Position numbers and translations under genes: made by a program | Origin: Fonsecaea monophora | Taxonomy: Eukaryota; Ascomycota; Eurotiomycetes; Chaetothyriales; Herpotrichiellaceae | Direction: 5' to 3' | Length of the DNA: 64,000 nt | NCBI RefSeq assembly: GCF_001642475.1 | Contig: NW_019173984.1 | Location: 1 to 64,000 of the forward strand | The notes under the pieces: model-generated | What the model was told of the DNA's origin: nothing | The model's input: the letters and a program-made list of their open reading frames with translations, nothing else | Databases searched by the model: none | Shown here: positions 51,796 to 62,881 of the stretch, piece after piece | Layout of the letters: each line of letters opens with the position of its first letter | Position numbering within the stretch: position 1 is the first letter of the stretch

Positions 51796-52860
51796 ATGCC
51801 CGACCTCAACTCGTTCTCCAGATCACCACGGGGTGGTTCAAATTCACAGGCTTCGGGGACGAGTTCTGCCGCAACGCAACAACCATCCGTGCCTGCGTCA
51901 AGGAGGACTTCGACACAAATGCTGCCTCCGCCACTGCCTCAGAACAACAGCCTTCCCAGCTCACCCAGGCCAGCACAGGTGGCTATGATGGACAATACAG
52001 GTGTCGGTTTAGGCCCAGGTCAGTAGAATCACCCTTCGCTCGACCAAACGACGGTGGTTGACTGAGAATGGAACTAGGTCCGATCCGACATCCTAGACCT
52101 CTGACGGCGGCCGAGTTACACCTGGAACTTGAAAAAGAACAAGAGAGCATTGTAAGCACTTGCCACTGGCGGAGAGAATGGCCTACAAGAGAAGGCACTG
52201 ACAATAGACGGTTATCAGGTCAATCGACTAACTCGAGAACTGTCTGCGTTACGAGCCCAAACAGCCTCTGTTGCCTCTACCACCTCGTCCACCTCCGAGC
52301 AGCTGTTTGCCAATGACCCGTACAATACAACTACAACGGGAACCACAATCATCCCCACGAACACCCGACGTCACCGTTCCTCCTCGAACCTCTCTACTCG
52401 TTCGGCTCGTTCAATCCGTGAGAGCCTCTCCAACGCTGCCAACACCAGCGTCTCTGGCGTGGCAGCCCCACGAGACCAAAGCGTCCAGGCCAGCGCGCGG
52501 CCCAGCATGGAAATGAGCAGGCCAGATATGAGTCGACAGAACTCGACCTCTGCGACGGGGTTTCGATCTAGTTCCATTACTTCTTCCCCACATTTGACCC
52601 AGGGAGGATACGCATATCCGCACCGCAGCTCTGTGTCGTCGACAATTGACGGCTCGTCTGGAGTTTCCCATGCCGCAATGACACGCTCTCCAAGCTCCAA
52701 TGCAGCTATTGCGCAAGCCAGGTACGAAGAGGCGGCATTACAGCGAGCGGAACTTGAGGCCGTGAAGCGCGAGAACGAGGCATTAAGAGCACGGGTCAAG
52801 GAGCTGGAGAAGAGCTTGCAAAAGGCCAATGAGCAGACGCAGTCAACGAATACGGCCTGA
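51796..52860 (+). CDS. Conserved fungal coiled-coil protein, unknown function
   Basis: Three exons, 51796-52018, 52078-52151 and 52219-52860; introns of 59 and 67 bp; 312 aa. It starts MPDLNSFSRSPRGG. A short conserved helix formed across exons 2 and 3 (RPLTAAELHLELEKEQESI joined to VNRLTRELSALRAQ) looks like a coiled coil or zipper. The middle is Ser/Thr-rich (STTSSTSEQLF, RHRSSSNLSTRSARS). A second coiled coil closes the protein (ARYEEAALQRAELEAVKREN, LRARVKELEKSLQKANEQ). The upstream frame is open but lacks an ATG in a good position nearby. No known domain; probable scaffold or adaptor. Confidence 0.8.
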
Positions 52861-53996
52861 GTGCTCGCTCTTGCTCTCCGTTTCTAGAGGGACAACAGGC
52901 GAAGGAACAGACGTCGACAATAGACTCTTTGGAGATTGAGATGTGAGCGAACAGGCGAAGACAATCACATGACGAATCAAACGATGACAACGAATGAGCA
53001 ACTTGAGATGACAATTTTGCTCGCCGTATAAGGATCAGGTTGCGGCGAGGAATACTTCTTAAAGGGAACGATCGAGGGACTTGAACCACAGCATGCATGG
53101 TGTTACAGGCGTTTGTTTTTCTGTGTGAGCACATTGCTTCCTAGGGGCTGAAGGTCCGGAATGGACATGCCGTGCTTTTGCGACACCGCGGCATGCCATG
53201 GAATTGACCTCGACACACAAATTGGAGCGAGAGTCATGGGCTCTTGCTCGATAAGAAAGGAATCGAAAAGGAAAACAATACTTCCATTTGTTGTGATAGA
53301 ATACTCGAAAACCCTTGGAACATGTCTTGTTTCTGCGCCACTGAGCCCGTTTGTTCTTGTGCAAGCTTGATTTATTCTTCATCCCCTTGTTTCTCGCCTT
53401 GCTCATATCCCAAAGGTGCAACTATGGGTATACCTTTGCGTGCAGGGCACATGCTATTATCAAGGTCACATCAATATGGGGTGCAGGAAACTTGCAAAGG
53501 GTTGTGAAATTCATCCAGAACAAGCCTGGGTCCACACAACTGCAACGCTTCACGATCCCCTTGCCCCTTGCCCCTTCTCTGTGAGAGCTGGTTAATCGAC
53601 TCCTTGATATGTTGGGTAGACGTCGCAAATCGAAAGTCGAAAGGTACCACAGCCAGAGATGCAGATTCAAAGCAGCGTGTTCTTTGACCACGTTTTGCGT
53701 TGGTGAACCACGAACCACATGAAACGGACAAACCCATCGTTGAAGACGAGACGATGGAGTTGAGCTCTATTCGAAAAGCTCGGTGGCGGGGGAAGTATAT
53801 TCTCGGTAGCTGCTCGGTTGCTCTGTGTGCAAAGGACTGGTGACTCTGGTGGTGGCGGTGGTGGTGGTTCACAAGGACCACGACAACGGGGTTTGGAGGG
53901 GGGCGGAGACGAGGTATCGTTCGTTCATTCATACTTCCGGGACGGGGGAATGAGTATGGCTGCCATTTGACAAAATGTGTTTTGTTGTAAAGGATT
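52861..53996. other. Convergent intergenic region, ~1.1 kb
   Basis: Between the coiled-coil gene and mic12. Overlapping frames on both strands reach ~150 codons without features. Nothing supported. Confidence 0.5.
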
Positions 53997-54555
53997 TCAT
54001 TTCAGCTCCAACAACCGTGTCGGCTCTTTGGTCGTCTTCTCGTCGACCTTCTGCTTGCCAGCACCCACCACCTCGTCGACCTTTTCCTTTCCCGCGTCCA
54101 CCATTTCCTTGACTTTGTCTTGCACCTCCTGGCCCGTCTGTGACTGCCTCACTCTCGCCCACACATTGCCCACTTTCTCCTCGACCCCTTCCCGCACGAG
54201 CGACCAGTCCGTCTCCTCGACATTCTTGACCAGCTTCTCCACCTCCCTGTTCCACCGGTCCTTGAGCTCTTCTATCAATCCAGCCCGCCGGACTTCGTAC
54301 GCGGGCGGATCGGGCAGCGGGGGCGCGGGCTCCACCACTGAGTTCAGCAGTGTGGCTTGTTGGGACAGGAGCGTGCGTTGGACATTGCGGTTCGCGCGGT
54401 GGACGTAGAGCGAGAAGTAGAGGAGAGAGTACGTCAGTGTGGCGCCGCCCAGCTGGTTTCGCCAAAAAAAAATATCACTGGTTAGTACGAAGAGGCCTGA
54501 ATCTGTAAGAAGGTAGAGGCAGGGAGGTGCTCACAAAGCCTGTCGTGAAGCCCAT
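53997..54555 (-). CDS. mic12: MICOS complex subunit Mic12
   Basis: Small inner-membrane protein that couples Mic10 to the Mic60/Mic19 module at crista junctions. Two exons, 54535-54555 and 53997-54452; 82-bp intron with CTAAC branch; 158 aa. The first exon is only seven codons (MGFTTGF), continuing LGGATLTYSLLYFSLYVHRA to make the single membrane segment. Then come RTLLSQQATLLNS, a Pro-rich linker (EPAPPLPDPPAYE), and a long charged amphipathic helical region (LIEELKDRWNREVEKLVKN, repeated KVDEVVGAGKQKVDE). Length and order fit Pezizomycotina Mic12. It diverges from the acyl-CoA ligase gene. Confidence 0.88.
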
Positions 54556-54705
54556 CTTGGGGGGCCGCTTAGGAGAAGTTCAAAACTGCTATCCGAGTAG
54601 AGGTACTGGGGTGAGAAAAATGTTCTGACGTTGCTTGTTGTAGAGCTTGCGGAGTAGGTCGAGTCGGTAAGATCTTGTCACAAGCGAGGCTGCCGAGAGG
54701 CGCGG

Positions 54706-55584
54706 ATGTGGAAAAGCAAGGTCAAAGGTAAGCCCTTTTGTTCTATTGTGGGATTTCGAGGACGGGGATCGGGCGAGGTTTTTGTCTGTACCGAGTACTT
54801 GCAGCTCCAACGGGCATTGAGCTCTGATATCACAATGCAACTATGGTGCTTTTGCTCCACCGTACGGATTCAGGCTCGTACTGCACGGTACATCAAACAT
54901 GGAGTGAGTGCACTTTCATATCTATGCGAACCATCATCCACCATTTCACGTCTTGACCCGGAGCAAGGAGACCTATCCAGTTCTCTATTAGTGTCAACAA
55001 AATCGTGGTTTAGCTGCTTGTATACTGCCAATGTTGGTCACGAGTCACGCTGTTGCAATACGCATCAATGCCGGTCCAGCTCCTGTACCTCACTCAGCCT
55101 TACCAGCCACGAGGTTCAATTACGCAAAGACTTTGACGAAGAAAGATTGTTCGTTCCGAGATACAACCTCAGTCGATTGAGATCCCACGAGGGTCCAAAA
55201 CTCAGACAGTGGCTAACGCAAAGCTTCGTAAGGCTTAGATGGGCTTTTGTACAGACTCGGATGTGGATCTGGATTCTGGAAATGATATCCGGCCTCGTTT
55301 CCTTGACTCTCACGTTCGCTGCTCGGCCGTGGAGGCACATTACTATGAGATCTGAAGAGCAGAATCCAACCTCTTTCATCCTTCTCTTCTCCACACACTC
55401 TCGCACTCCTCGGCCCGCCACTGCTGGGGAACTCGGCTATAACATGCGATCCTCGGGGCAGATGCTCAGCCTTCCCCGCATCCAGCGATACATAGTACTT
55501 TCAACCACGGTGCTACGATCGACTTGTACGAGGTATTCATTATGTATCTTGAATCACTCATCCACCAGCGCTAGCAAGAAATAG
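54706..55584 (+). CDS. Orphan open frame in a divergent promoter
   Basis: 292 codons from ATG (54706) to a stop 23 bases before the ligase start, filling the gap between mic12 and the ligase gene. No family recognised. The translation is Ser/Arg/Thr/Leu-rich with scattered Cys; one hydrophobic stretch (MWIWILEMISGLVSLTLTF) could span a membrane. The region is not visibly strand-skewed in purines, so the lack of stops is not trivially explained. It may be a lineage-specific gene, a decayed gene, or chance. Confidence 0.25.
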   Translation: MWKSKVKGKPFCSIVGFRGRGSGEVFVCTEYLQLQRALSSDITMQLWCFCSTVRIQARTARYIKHGVSALSYLCEPSSTISRLDPEQGDLSSSLLVSTKSWFSCLYTANVGHESRCCNTHQCRSSSCTSLSLTSHEVQLRKDFDEERLFVPRYNLSRLRSHEGPKLRQWLTQSFVRLRWAFVQTRMWIWILEMISGLVSLTLTFAARPWRHITMRSEEQNPTSFILLFSTHSRTPRPATAGELGYNMRSSGQMLSLPRIQRYIVLSTTVLRSTCTRYSLCILNHSSTSASKK

Positions 55585-55607
55585 CTTCCGTCGCGCTGTG
55601 AGTGAAC

Positions 55608-57402
55608 ATGGTGGTGTTCAAATCCAAGAGGCAGATCGACATTCCTCGCCTCGATATCCTGTCACTCTTGTATGGTAGGGCCGATCAATCACGCTTCTTC
55701 ACTGTGCACCGGTGTTGGCCACGGATCGTTAATTTGTTCTATAGAATCAGACTGGTGTTTAGCCCGTGAAGAGACCGAAATCCATGTGCAAGCTGCGAAT
55801 CCATCGAACAGCATCACCAAGGCCGAGAGCCGCAAGTTGCTGAAACGGGTTGCCCATGTTCTTCGACAACGGTTCGGCATCGGCGCCTCGGGACCAGGTA
55901 AAGATGTTGTCCTGACGGTGCTCAGCGGGAGTCCTTTTGCACCTGTCTTCTTCTATGGCATTGTCGCTGCTGGAGGTATCTTCTCCGGCGCTAGTACAGA
56001 ATACCGAGTCGAAGAGTTGACGCGTCAAATTGAGGACGGAAAGGCCAGTTTGTTGGTGTGCTCGCCAGAATGCGAAGCGCAGGTCGTTCGAGCCGGCGAG
56101 ATCTGCGGCATCCCCAAGGACAGGATTTTGCTTCTCGATAGCACTATCCCACACCACTGGAAATTGATATCCGTGGCGGACCGATCAGACCTGCTTGGAA
56201 CCAGTGGTCAGATGCTGGACTGGCAGCGCCTCACGGATCTGCCGACACTGGAGGATGTCACGATTTGCTTGTTATATTCGTCCGGGACCACCGGTCTACC
56301 AAAGGGTATTCGAATATCGCACTGGGGTCTTGTGGCGAACAATGTTTGCACAATGGACCCTGCGCGCCGGTATAAAGCGATCAGCGAAAAGGAGGGCCGA
56401 GAATTTACCTTCAACACTATAGCGCACCTACCCATGTCCAACATCGCCGGGATCAGTCTGTATTCGACCAATCCATTCTACATGGGCGGCACGGCTTGGT
56501 GGATGGAAAAGTACGATTTCGAAACCTTTCTCGAATGCCACAGGCGCTATCGCCCCGCCTACCAGTTCACTGTGCCCCCGGTGTGGTTGCGAATCGCGAA
56601 AAGCGACAAGGTTACGGATCATTTCGACGCTCTGCAGGTCGCCGTGACGGGTGCGGCACCCATCGGACAAGATCTCGTCAAAGAGGTTCAGAAGAAGTTG
56701 GGTCGAGGTCGGGCTCACATGGCTCAAACGTGGGGGACAACTGAGACGACGGGTGTCATTGCTGCAACGGACTGGCTCGCATATTCCAAGGACGGGACGT
56801 GGAGTGTGGGCGAGCTCTGTCCCAACGTCACCCTCCGAGTTATCGATGAGGACGGCCGAGACGTGCCGGAGGGCCAGCCGGGTGAAATGCTCGTCGGAGG
56901 GCCCATACTCGCCCAGGCATACCACAATAGACCAGAGGCCACCAGGGAGTCGTTCCAACAGGGCTTCTACCACACTGGAGATATCGGGACGTACACCAAC
57001 GGCCATGTCCGCATCGTCGACCGGAAGAAGGAACTCATCAAGTACAAAGGCTCCCAGGTCGCCCCGGCCGAGCTGGAGGCGCTCCTGATCTCTCATCCTC
57101 GCATCGCCGACGCGGCGGTCATCGGCCTGTGGGATGAGGCGCAACAGACAGAAGTGCCTCGCGCGTACGTGGTTCGCCGCCAATCCTCTGACGGCGACGG
57201 CCGAACCATCACGGCCCAGGAAGTGGCCGACTTTGTCAAGAACAGAGTCGCAAGTTACAAGCAATTGCGCGGAGGTGTCTTTTTTGTCGACGAGATCCCG
57301 AAGAGCGCGTCGGGGAAGATTCTGAGAAAGGAGTTGCGGGCGAGAATAAAGCCGCCACCGTCGTCGTCGTCTTCGTCGTCGTCGATACAGGCTAAATTAT
57401 AG
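55608..57402 (+). CDS. Acyl-CoA ligase (AMP-binding, 4-coumarate-CoA-ligase-like), peroxisomal
   Basis: ATP-dependent activation of a carboxylic acid to its CoA thioester through an acyl-AMP intermediate. Two exons, 55608-55674 and 55745-57402; 70-bp intron; 574 aa. Motifs: P-loop-like YSSGTTGLPKG at ~200-210, AVTGAAPIGQDLV, AQTWGTTETTGV (A5), GFYHTGDIG (A7), VDRKKELIKYKGSQVAPAEL (A8) and PKSASGKILRKEL with the catalytic lysine (A10). All key residues are present. The C-terminus is a Ser tract encoded by TCG/TCT repeats followed by Gln-Ala-Lys-Leu; AKL is an accepted PTS1 variant. The likely substrate is an aromatic or medium-chain acid. Start chosen because exon 1 (RQIDIPRLDILSLLYG) fits the family. 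Confidence 0.9.
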
Positions 57403-58043
57403 ATTGGGTAGATATATGGTAGATATACACAAGGAAGATGATGCTCTGTTAGCGACTAGAGCCTTTGAACATTTTACTTGAAAGTAGATGGAATACAAGT
57501 ATACGAAATGTGAACTCGGCTTGTGAGAAAGACCCCTGGACTTGCCTATCTACTACTGTAGAGTAACCAATAACGACATAAGAGGAGAGTTGACAGTCTA
57601 AAGAATTCGAACAGTTAAAGGGGCGAGGGGATTTGCATTGGTAGAAGAAAGGACAAGGCTGAGTTGAGTGATCCGCCGTAGAAAAATCCAGGCTTCATTC
57701 TGCAGGGTACTGTCGATCATTCACTCTCACAATCCCCTCGGAGCCTCGTTCACTTTCCTTTCCCAATTGAAGTAAAAGATCTTTTTTTCGGTGACAAAAG
57801 AACTATTAGCAACGAAACACAAAAGGAGACAGTCGATCTGAAATTTCCGTATTGTCAGCACCTGTAATGCTTCAATAAACCCCGCACGCAGCCCTCACTT
57901 GGTTCTGAGGCAGACTCTTTCAGTCTCGCGCGAACAAGTAGCGAATTGATACCTCGTCGTTTCGTGAAGGGGGATCGATCGAACGAACTCACCCTCCCTT
58001 CCTCCCTCCTTCTTCTCTCTCCCACTCAGTCGTACCTATCAAA
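57403..58043. promoter_or_regulatory. Upstream region of the mitochondrial L17 gene
   Basis: 641 bp including the ligase 3' UTR. A pyrimidine-rich stretch (57990-58025) lies directly before the start codon. No other gene. Confidence 0.5.
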
Positions 58044-58739
58044 ATGTCCACGCTCAAATACCGCCACCTGGGCCGCGACTCTGCGCACCGACGGGCCCTG
58101 CTGCGCAACCTGGTGACGTCGCTGATCGCCAACGAATCCATCTCGACGAGCTGGCACAAGGCCAAAGAGGCGCAGCGGCTGGCGGAGAAGCTCATTACGC
58201 TGGGGAAAAAGAACACGGGCGCGGCGCGGGAGCGGGCCAAGACCATCTTCTTCGAGCCCGAGCGCGAGGGCCACATGGACAAGCTGTTCGGCGAGCTGCG
58301 CGAGCGCTACGCCGGCCGGCCGGGGGGCTACACGCGCGTGTTGAGGCAGGAGCCCATCCGCGAGGACCAGGCGGCGTCGGCGATCCTGTCCCTCGTCGAC
58401 GGGCCGCGCGACATGCGCTTCAGCATGACGGCCAAGGCGCTCGTGCGGCAGCGCAGGGAGAATCTCGACCTGTCCGAGATGATGGCCGCGAACATCCGCA
58501 AGGTGACCCGGTTTCGCATCGACGGGGAGAAGGCCCTCGAGGAAGAAGTCGACCGTCTAGAGAAGGACCAGGAGGAGCAGCGGCAAAAGGAGCAGAAGGA
58601 ATTCGAGGAGGACGGCACCGTGTACGAGTGGGCGAGGGGCGAGAAGGACCGCCCCAGCGAGATCAAGAGCAAGGAGAAAAAGGGTCCCGGACGGTTGCGG
58701 AGGCAGAGGGTCGGCGAAGACAAGGCCGTCCCTTCATAG
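58044..58739 (+). CDS. mrpl8: Mitochondrial large-subunit ribosomal protein bL17m
   Basis: Homologue of bacterial L17 and yeast Mrpl8. Single exon, 231 aa. Residues 1-140 match the L17 core: KYRHLGRDSAHRRALLRNLV, TSLIANESISTSWHKAKE, RLAEKLITLGKKN and, further on, YTRVLRQEP with LSLVDGPRDMRF. The C-terminal ~90 residues are a Lys/Glu/Arg-rich mitochondrion-specific extension predicted helical. Family members import without a long cleaved presequence, as here. G/C-rich third positions create long shadow frames on the opposite strand. It converges with gcd7. Confidence 0.93.
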   Translation: MSTLKYRHLGRDSAHRRALLRNLVTSLIANESISTSWHKAKEAQRLAEKLITLGKKNTGAARERAKTIFFEPEREGHMDKLFGELRERYAGRPGGYTRVLRQEPIREDQAASAILSLVDGPRDMRFSMTAKALVRQRRENLDLSEMMAANIRKVTRFRIDGEKALEEEVDRLEKDQEEQRQKEQKEFEEDGTVYEWARGEKDRPSEIKSKEKKGPGRLRRQRVGEDKAVPS

Positions 58740-59062
58740 AGAGCTCTCTATCAACTCTATGCATGTGAAAAAGGAACTTGTCTGAAAAGTGTATTATCAT
58801 CAGTTTGTCAGGGGCTTCAGGGGTTCGATAGACGGCCGTCATAAAATGCTCCATCTTTGCATTTTGTATAGCATAGGTATGGTGCTGGAGACCCAAAAGT
58901 GCAGCAGAGGCTACAAACAATCTAAAAACCCACCAAAGCCATAATATGTCCCAGGGGGGTATCAAGTTCTTTTCTATCCTAACATTTTACTCTTGACGTC
59001 TGACAGGAAACCCTCCAGTAACCAAGTCCAACAGAGAGCGCGTGTTGGCCCAGAAAACTTCC
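58740..59062. other. Convergent 3' region
   Basis: 323 bp shared by the ends of mrpl8 and gcd7; nothing else seen. Confidence 0.6.
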
Positions 59063-60530
59063 TTACAGCTGTAAGTCCTCATCTCGGTACTGTTCTCTCA
59101 CGACCCTGTAGAGATAACCCGTGCTCACGACGGCAGGGACTTCGTTCGTCACGAACAAGTCGACGTCTCCTGCCTCGACAAAATCATACAGCGGATTTCT
59201 CGCTCCTTCTGCTAGTCCGTGGCGCAACTCACCCGCTTGAAATGGTACCACCTTTCCGGCCTCGCCGTACTCGATCAAGTTGAATGGGTCGTATGGGTAT
59301 GCCGGAGAGAGCTTGTATGTCGCTGCCAAAACGATGACAGGAATGCGGTGGAATTTCGCCGCTTTGATGACGGCCTTGCCTCCTGCTGCGACAACTATGG
59401 ATCCGTTCGTCAAAACGGCGTGGGCATCTAGTATGACCTTGCTTGCGCGAGGCATAACTGCGAAGGTTGCCGAGTCGGGAATCATCACCACCGTGATGCC
59501 GGCTGAAGTCAACGTCTTGGAAAACGAGTCGTTGGGAAGGTTGTCGTCATCCTCTGTGACAGCTTCTTGGTTCCCACTAAGTAAGGCGTGCGTCTTGAGG
59601 TGGTTGTTAGGATATGCTTCAGCATGAACAACCGTGAACTTCCGCTTCGAGGCGGCTCGAAGAAGAAACCGCTGAACAGTCAAGGAGGAGGAGTATGTGA
59701 AAATGGTCTCTTGTGGGTGAATCTGGTCGAGTGCGGCAGTGGCAATTTCATCGTCCGCGGCATTGATTTCGTCAATGATCTCTTTGATCCCTTTGATCAC
59801 TTCAGGTCGAATATTCGATTGGAATATACCTGAAGCATGCATCTGTGGGGTAGCCTGGCCGCTGCGGCTTAATGGCGAGTCATTTGGTCCTCCTAGCATC
59901 CGCATTGTCGGATGCGCATTGATGCTAAACATAGAGGTCACAGGACGAGCAGTTTCTGGGACACCAGTGCGCGAGCTGAGTAACGGGGGACGGGGGCTCG
60001 AAGTGCCTATCTGAGGCGAAGGGCTGGAAGAATCGCCGTTAACGATCGCATGAGGGAGGTATCTCGATTGTGCAGGTTCAGATGTTGCCGGCGACTCGAT
60101 CTCTGTATCACCGCCAACTGAGCTCAACTCATCCCCTCCTTTTGTGCCTGCGGCGTCGTCTTCATCTTCTTCTCGTATTATTCCCAAGACTCTTCGAACG
60201 ATGTTGCCAACAGCTGGTTCGTGGGGAGCAGCTTCGATGAGCTTTTTGCCCACCTCTGTGACTCTTTGGATCAACTTGACTGAATCGGCTTGTTTGGTCA
60301 CCTCAACGGTGCGGAGTAGCAGAAGTGTTGTGACCACAGCGCAACGTTTGGAGCCTCTTATTTGTCGTCGTTTAAGCAATCTTTACACACATTAACGCAG
60401 CCCATGCTGGAAGTAACTCGGGCAGAACTCACGAAGCCAAATATGTTGTCGAAGTGTCGAGCGGCTCCGTGGACAAGACCTTTTGGAAACTGGCAAACCC
60501 CGGCGTCAGAGACGCTGCGGCGGGCGCCAT
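59063..60530 (-). CDS. gcd7: Translation initiation factor eIF2B subunit beta
   Basis: Regulatory subunit of the GDP/GTP exchange factor for eIF2; senses phosphorylated eIF2-alpha together with the alpha and delta subunits. Two exons, 60433-60530 and 59063-60380; 52-bp intron splitting the Ser codon before LLKRRQIRGSKRCA; 471 aa. Exon 1 begins MAPAAASLTPGFASFQKVLS. A Ser/Pro-rich insert (~120-200) separates the N-terminal helices from the Rossmann-like C-terminal domain: ETIFTYSSSLTVQRFLLRA, KFTVVHAEAYPNNHLKTHAL, VVMIPDSATFAVMPRASKVI, LTNGSIVVAAGGKAVIKAA and VFVTNEVPAVV-type LFVTNEVPAVVSTGYLYRVV. Divergent from nem1 across 733 bp. Confidence 0.95.
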
Positions 60531-61263
60531 GTTGCCGGCTCCCTAACCAGAATAGAAAGCCGCGAGGTGTGGTTGCTGAACTGACGTGAAGTGTGTTCGT
60601 CCTTCAAGTGGTGCTTGGGGTATGTGCCGCCCAAGGTTGTAGAGTTGCCAGCGAGAGCGACACCTGGTTCTGGACTTCAAGTAGAAGAAGGGCAGTGCAA
60701 TGAGTATCTTGTAGAAATATGCCCTCGTAATTCTCCCGATATATGTGTTGTGCGTTGGACCGGACCAATTTTTTGGTGGTGGTGAGGAATGACTCGCATT
60801 GCATGCCACGATTTGGAGACGTTGCAAGGGAAATGGCCCGCGTGTGTCTTCCGCTCCATGTCGCTCCCACTCCCGAACTCCCACTTCCCTCTCCCACCCG
60901 ACTTGTTTCGTGACTGGCTTCTTGATCGGATCAGCTGCGCCAGCCACCACCCCTTGGTCAATAAGAGGTTCTCTTGTCTTAAGCTTGATGACATTGTCTC
61001 TATCATCTTCTTTGTCTCTGCAAACGTCTTTGGCACGGTGAAAGGAACTCCCTCCACTACGTTGAGCTGGACTACATGAGCATATCTTGTCCACCTCACA
61101 CGATCCACCAAGTCTCCCCGATTTCTATCCCACTGCTCGCATACTCCCGTACTCTCGCATAGGATCGTCATGCGATCACGATAGCCACAGAAGAGGACGC
61201 TGCTTCCCGGAAGTCGATTCGTCGACCGCTATAAAGTGTCCGCGCCTACGTCTCTGCTGGGAG
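60531..61263. promoter_or_regulatory. Divergent promoter of gcd7 and nem1
   Basis: 733 bp. A five-codon upstream ORF (61170-61184) precedes nem1. Frames of ~100-180 codons on both strands here have no features. Confidence 0.5.
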
Positions 61264-62881
61264 ATGAACTCGCTCAATCTCATCTCCTCCCGAGTGATCG
61301 GACAGTCTCAATCATCCTCTCGCCCTCGGTCTCGGTCTCAAGGTGGGGAACTTTTCAAGAAGGAGTTCAGTGTTGAGGAGTTTAGAGGAAGATCATATAG
61401 CGGAGAGCTTACAGCCGAGTTGAAGAATGAGCCAGACACGGGTTTCCCAGACAAGCTCCCTGGTGAAGCAACTGCCGAGAACGACGAGCCAGCCATAAAA
61501 TCGGAGGAGGAGAAGCAGCCTTTACTGCACGCGGATGAGAAGGAAGATGAAGCCTCGACTCCGGAAGGTTGGCGCCTGCTGGTCAAGCAGCTCACAGACG
61601 CGATAACCACCATTCTGGCTGCAATTGGCGCCCCAGTGGTGTATCTTGCGCAGTGCTTTAGAGACCAGGACGGGAGGTTCAGCTTTGTTCCAGGATGGCC
61701 GCGAAGGGAGAGAGCCCTCAATGCCAGCACTGCTCGTGCGATGGGCTTCTCTAATGCTGCCCAGGACGGCAGCTGGCCCAACGAGAAACCATCTCATCGC
61801 GCGCTCCAAGAGACGAAGCTGCGCCACTCCTATTCAAGCGACTCGTTAGATACCACAACTTCGGATTCGGATGCGGAACATCGCAAGGCGGAGCGTGCTC
61901 AGCTACGCTCCAAGCCGAAGCGCGAAAAGGCAGTGCGGGAGGACTCGGAAACCCGACGGTCCTCCATCAGGATCAAAGAGCAAAATGATCTTGCTCTCAA
62001 AAGAAGAAAGCAAAAGAAAGCTGCCAGCCCCCTGGCCGATTCCACTCCATTGACGGTCGACAATATCAAGTCCCCGCGATCGCCTTCCCCGTCCCTCAGG
62101 ATGACCAGATATCCACATGCGCCGCAACCACCTCGACCCCTGGTCCCCCGGAGGCAACCTTCCTATGCAAACCTCATACCCAGATCTCCAACCCGGCATG
62201 GTCCACCGCTACAGCAGAAAACCCTGATCCTGGATCTTGACGAGACCCTGATTCATTCTCTGGCGAAAGGAGGCCGGATGTCGTCGGGGCATATGGTAGA
62301 GGTCAAGTTGAACGCCCCTGTGGCTCTGGCACCTCCTCAACCTGGTCAAGCAACCCCTGTGATAGGACCGCAACATCCTATCCTCTATTATGTTCACAAG
62401 CGACCCCACTGTGACGAGTTCCTGCGTAAGGTCGCCAAGTGGTATAAACTTGTGGTGTTCACGGCGTCAGTGCAAGAGTACGCTGATCCCGTTATTGACT
62501 GGTTGGAACAGGAGCGAAAGTACTTTGTGGGCAGATACTACCGGCAACATTGTACATTTCGCAATGGGGCGTACATCAAAGACCTCAGCAGCATTGAACC
62601 CGATCTGAGCAAGGTTATTATTCTGGACAACAGTCCCGTCAGTTACATTTTCCACGAAGGTAAGCCCCTCTGAGAGCAAGCATATAATGGTTGAGCCGGG
62701 CACTAAGACGATGTTCGTGGCAGACAACGCGATCCCGATCGAAGGATGGATCAATGACCCGACCGACAACGATTTGCTTCATTTGATACCCATGTTAGAG
62801 GCACTGCAGTATGTGACGGATGTGCGGGCGCTCTTGGCGCTAAGGAGGGGAGAGGCAGAGGCCAGCGCATCGGCCTCATAG
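61264..62881 (+). CDS. nem1: Nem1-type HAD phosphatase
   Basis: Catalytic subunit of the Nem1-Spo7 phosphatase at the nuclear/ER membrane, which dephosphorylates and activates the lipin Pah1 to channel phosphatidate into storage lipid. Two exons, 61264-62659 and 62724-62881; 64-bp intron; 517 aa. It starts MNSLNLISSRVIG. A hydrophobic segment (~residues 105-125, LTDAITTILAAIGAPVVYLA) should anchor the membrane. Basic Ser-rich sequence follows. The FCP1-like HAD domain opens with LILDLDETLIHS (DxDxT, D324), then HKRPHCDEFLRKVAKWYKLV, FTASVQEYADPVIDWLE, KDLSSIEPDLSKVIILDNSP and DNAIPIEGWINDPTDNDL. Functionally linked to pct1 in phospholipid balance. Confidence 0.94.

Noticed and set aside
56428..57264. 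278-codon frame antisense to the acyl-CoA ligase
   Set aside because: Shadow of the ligase; all A-motifs are on the plus strand.
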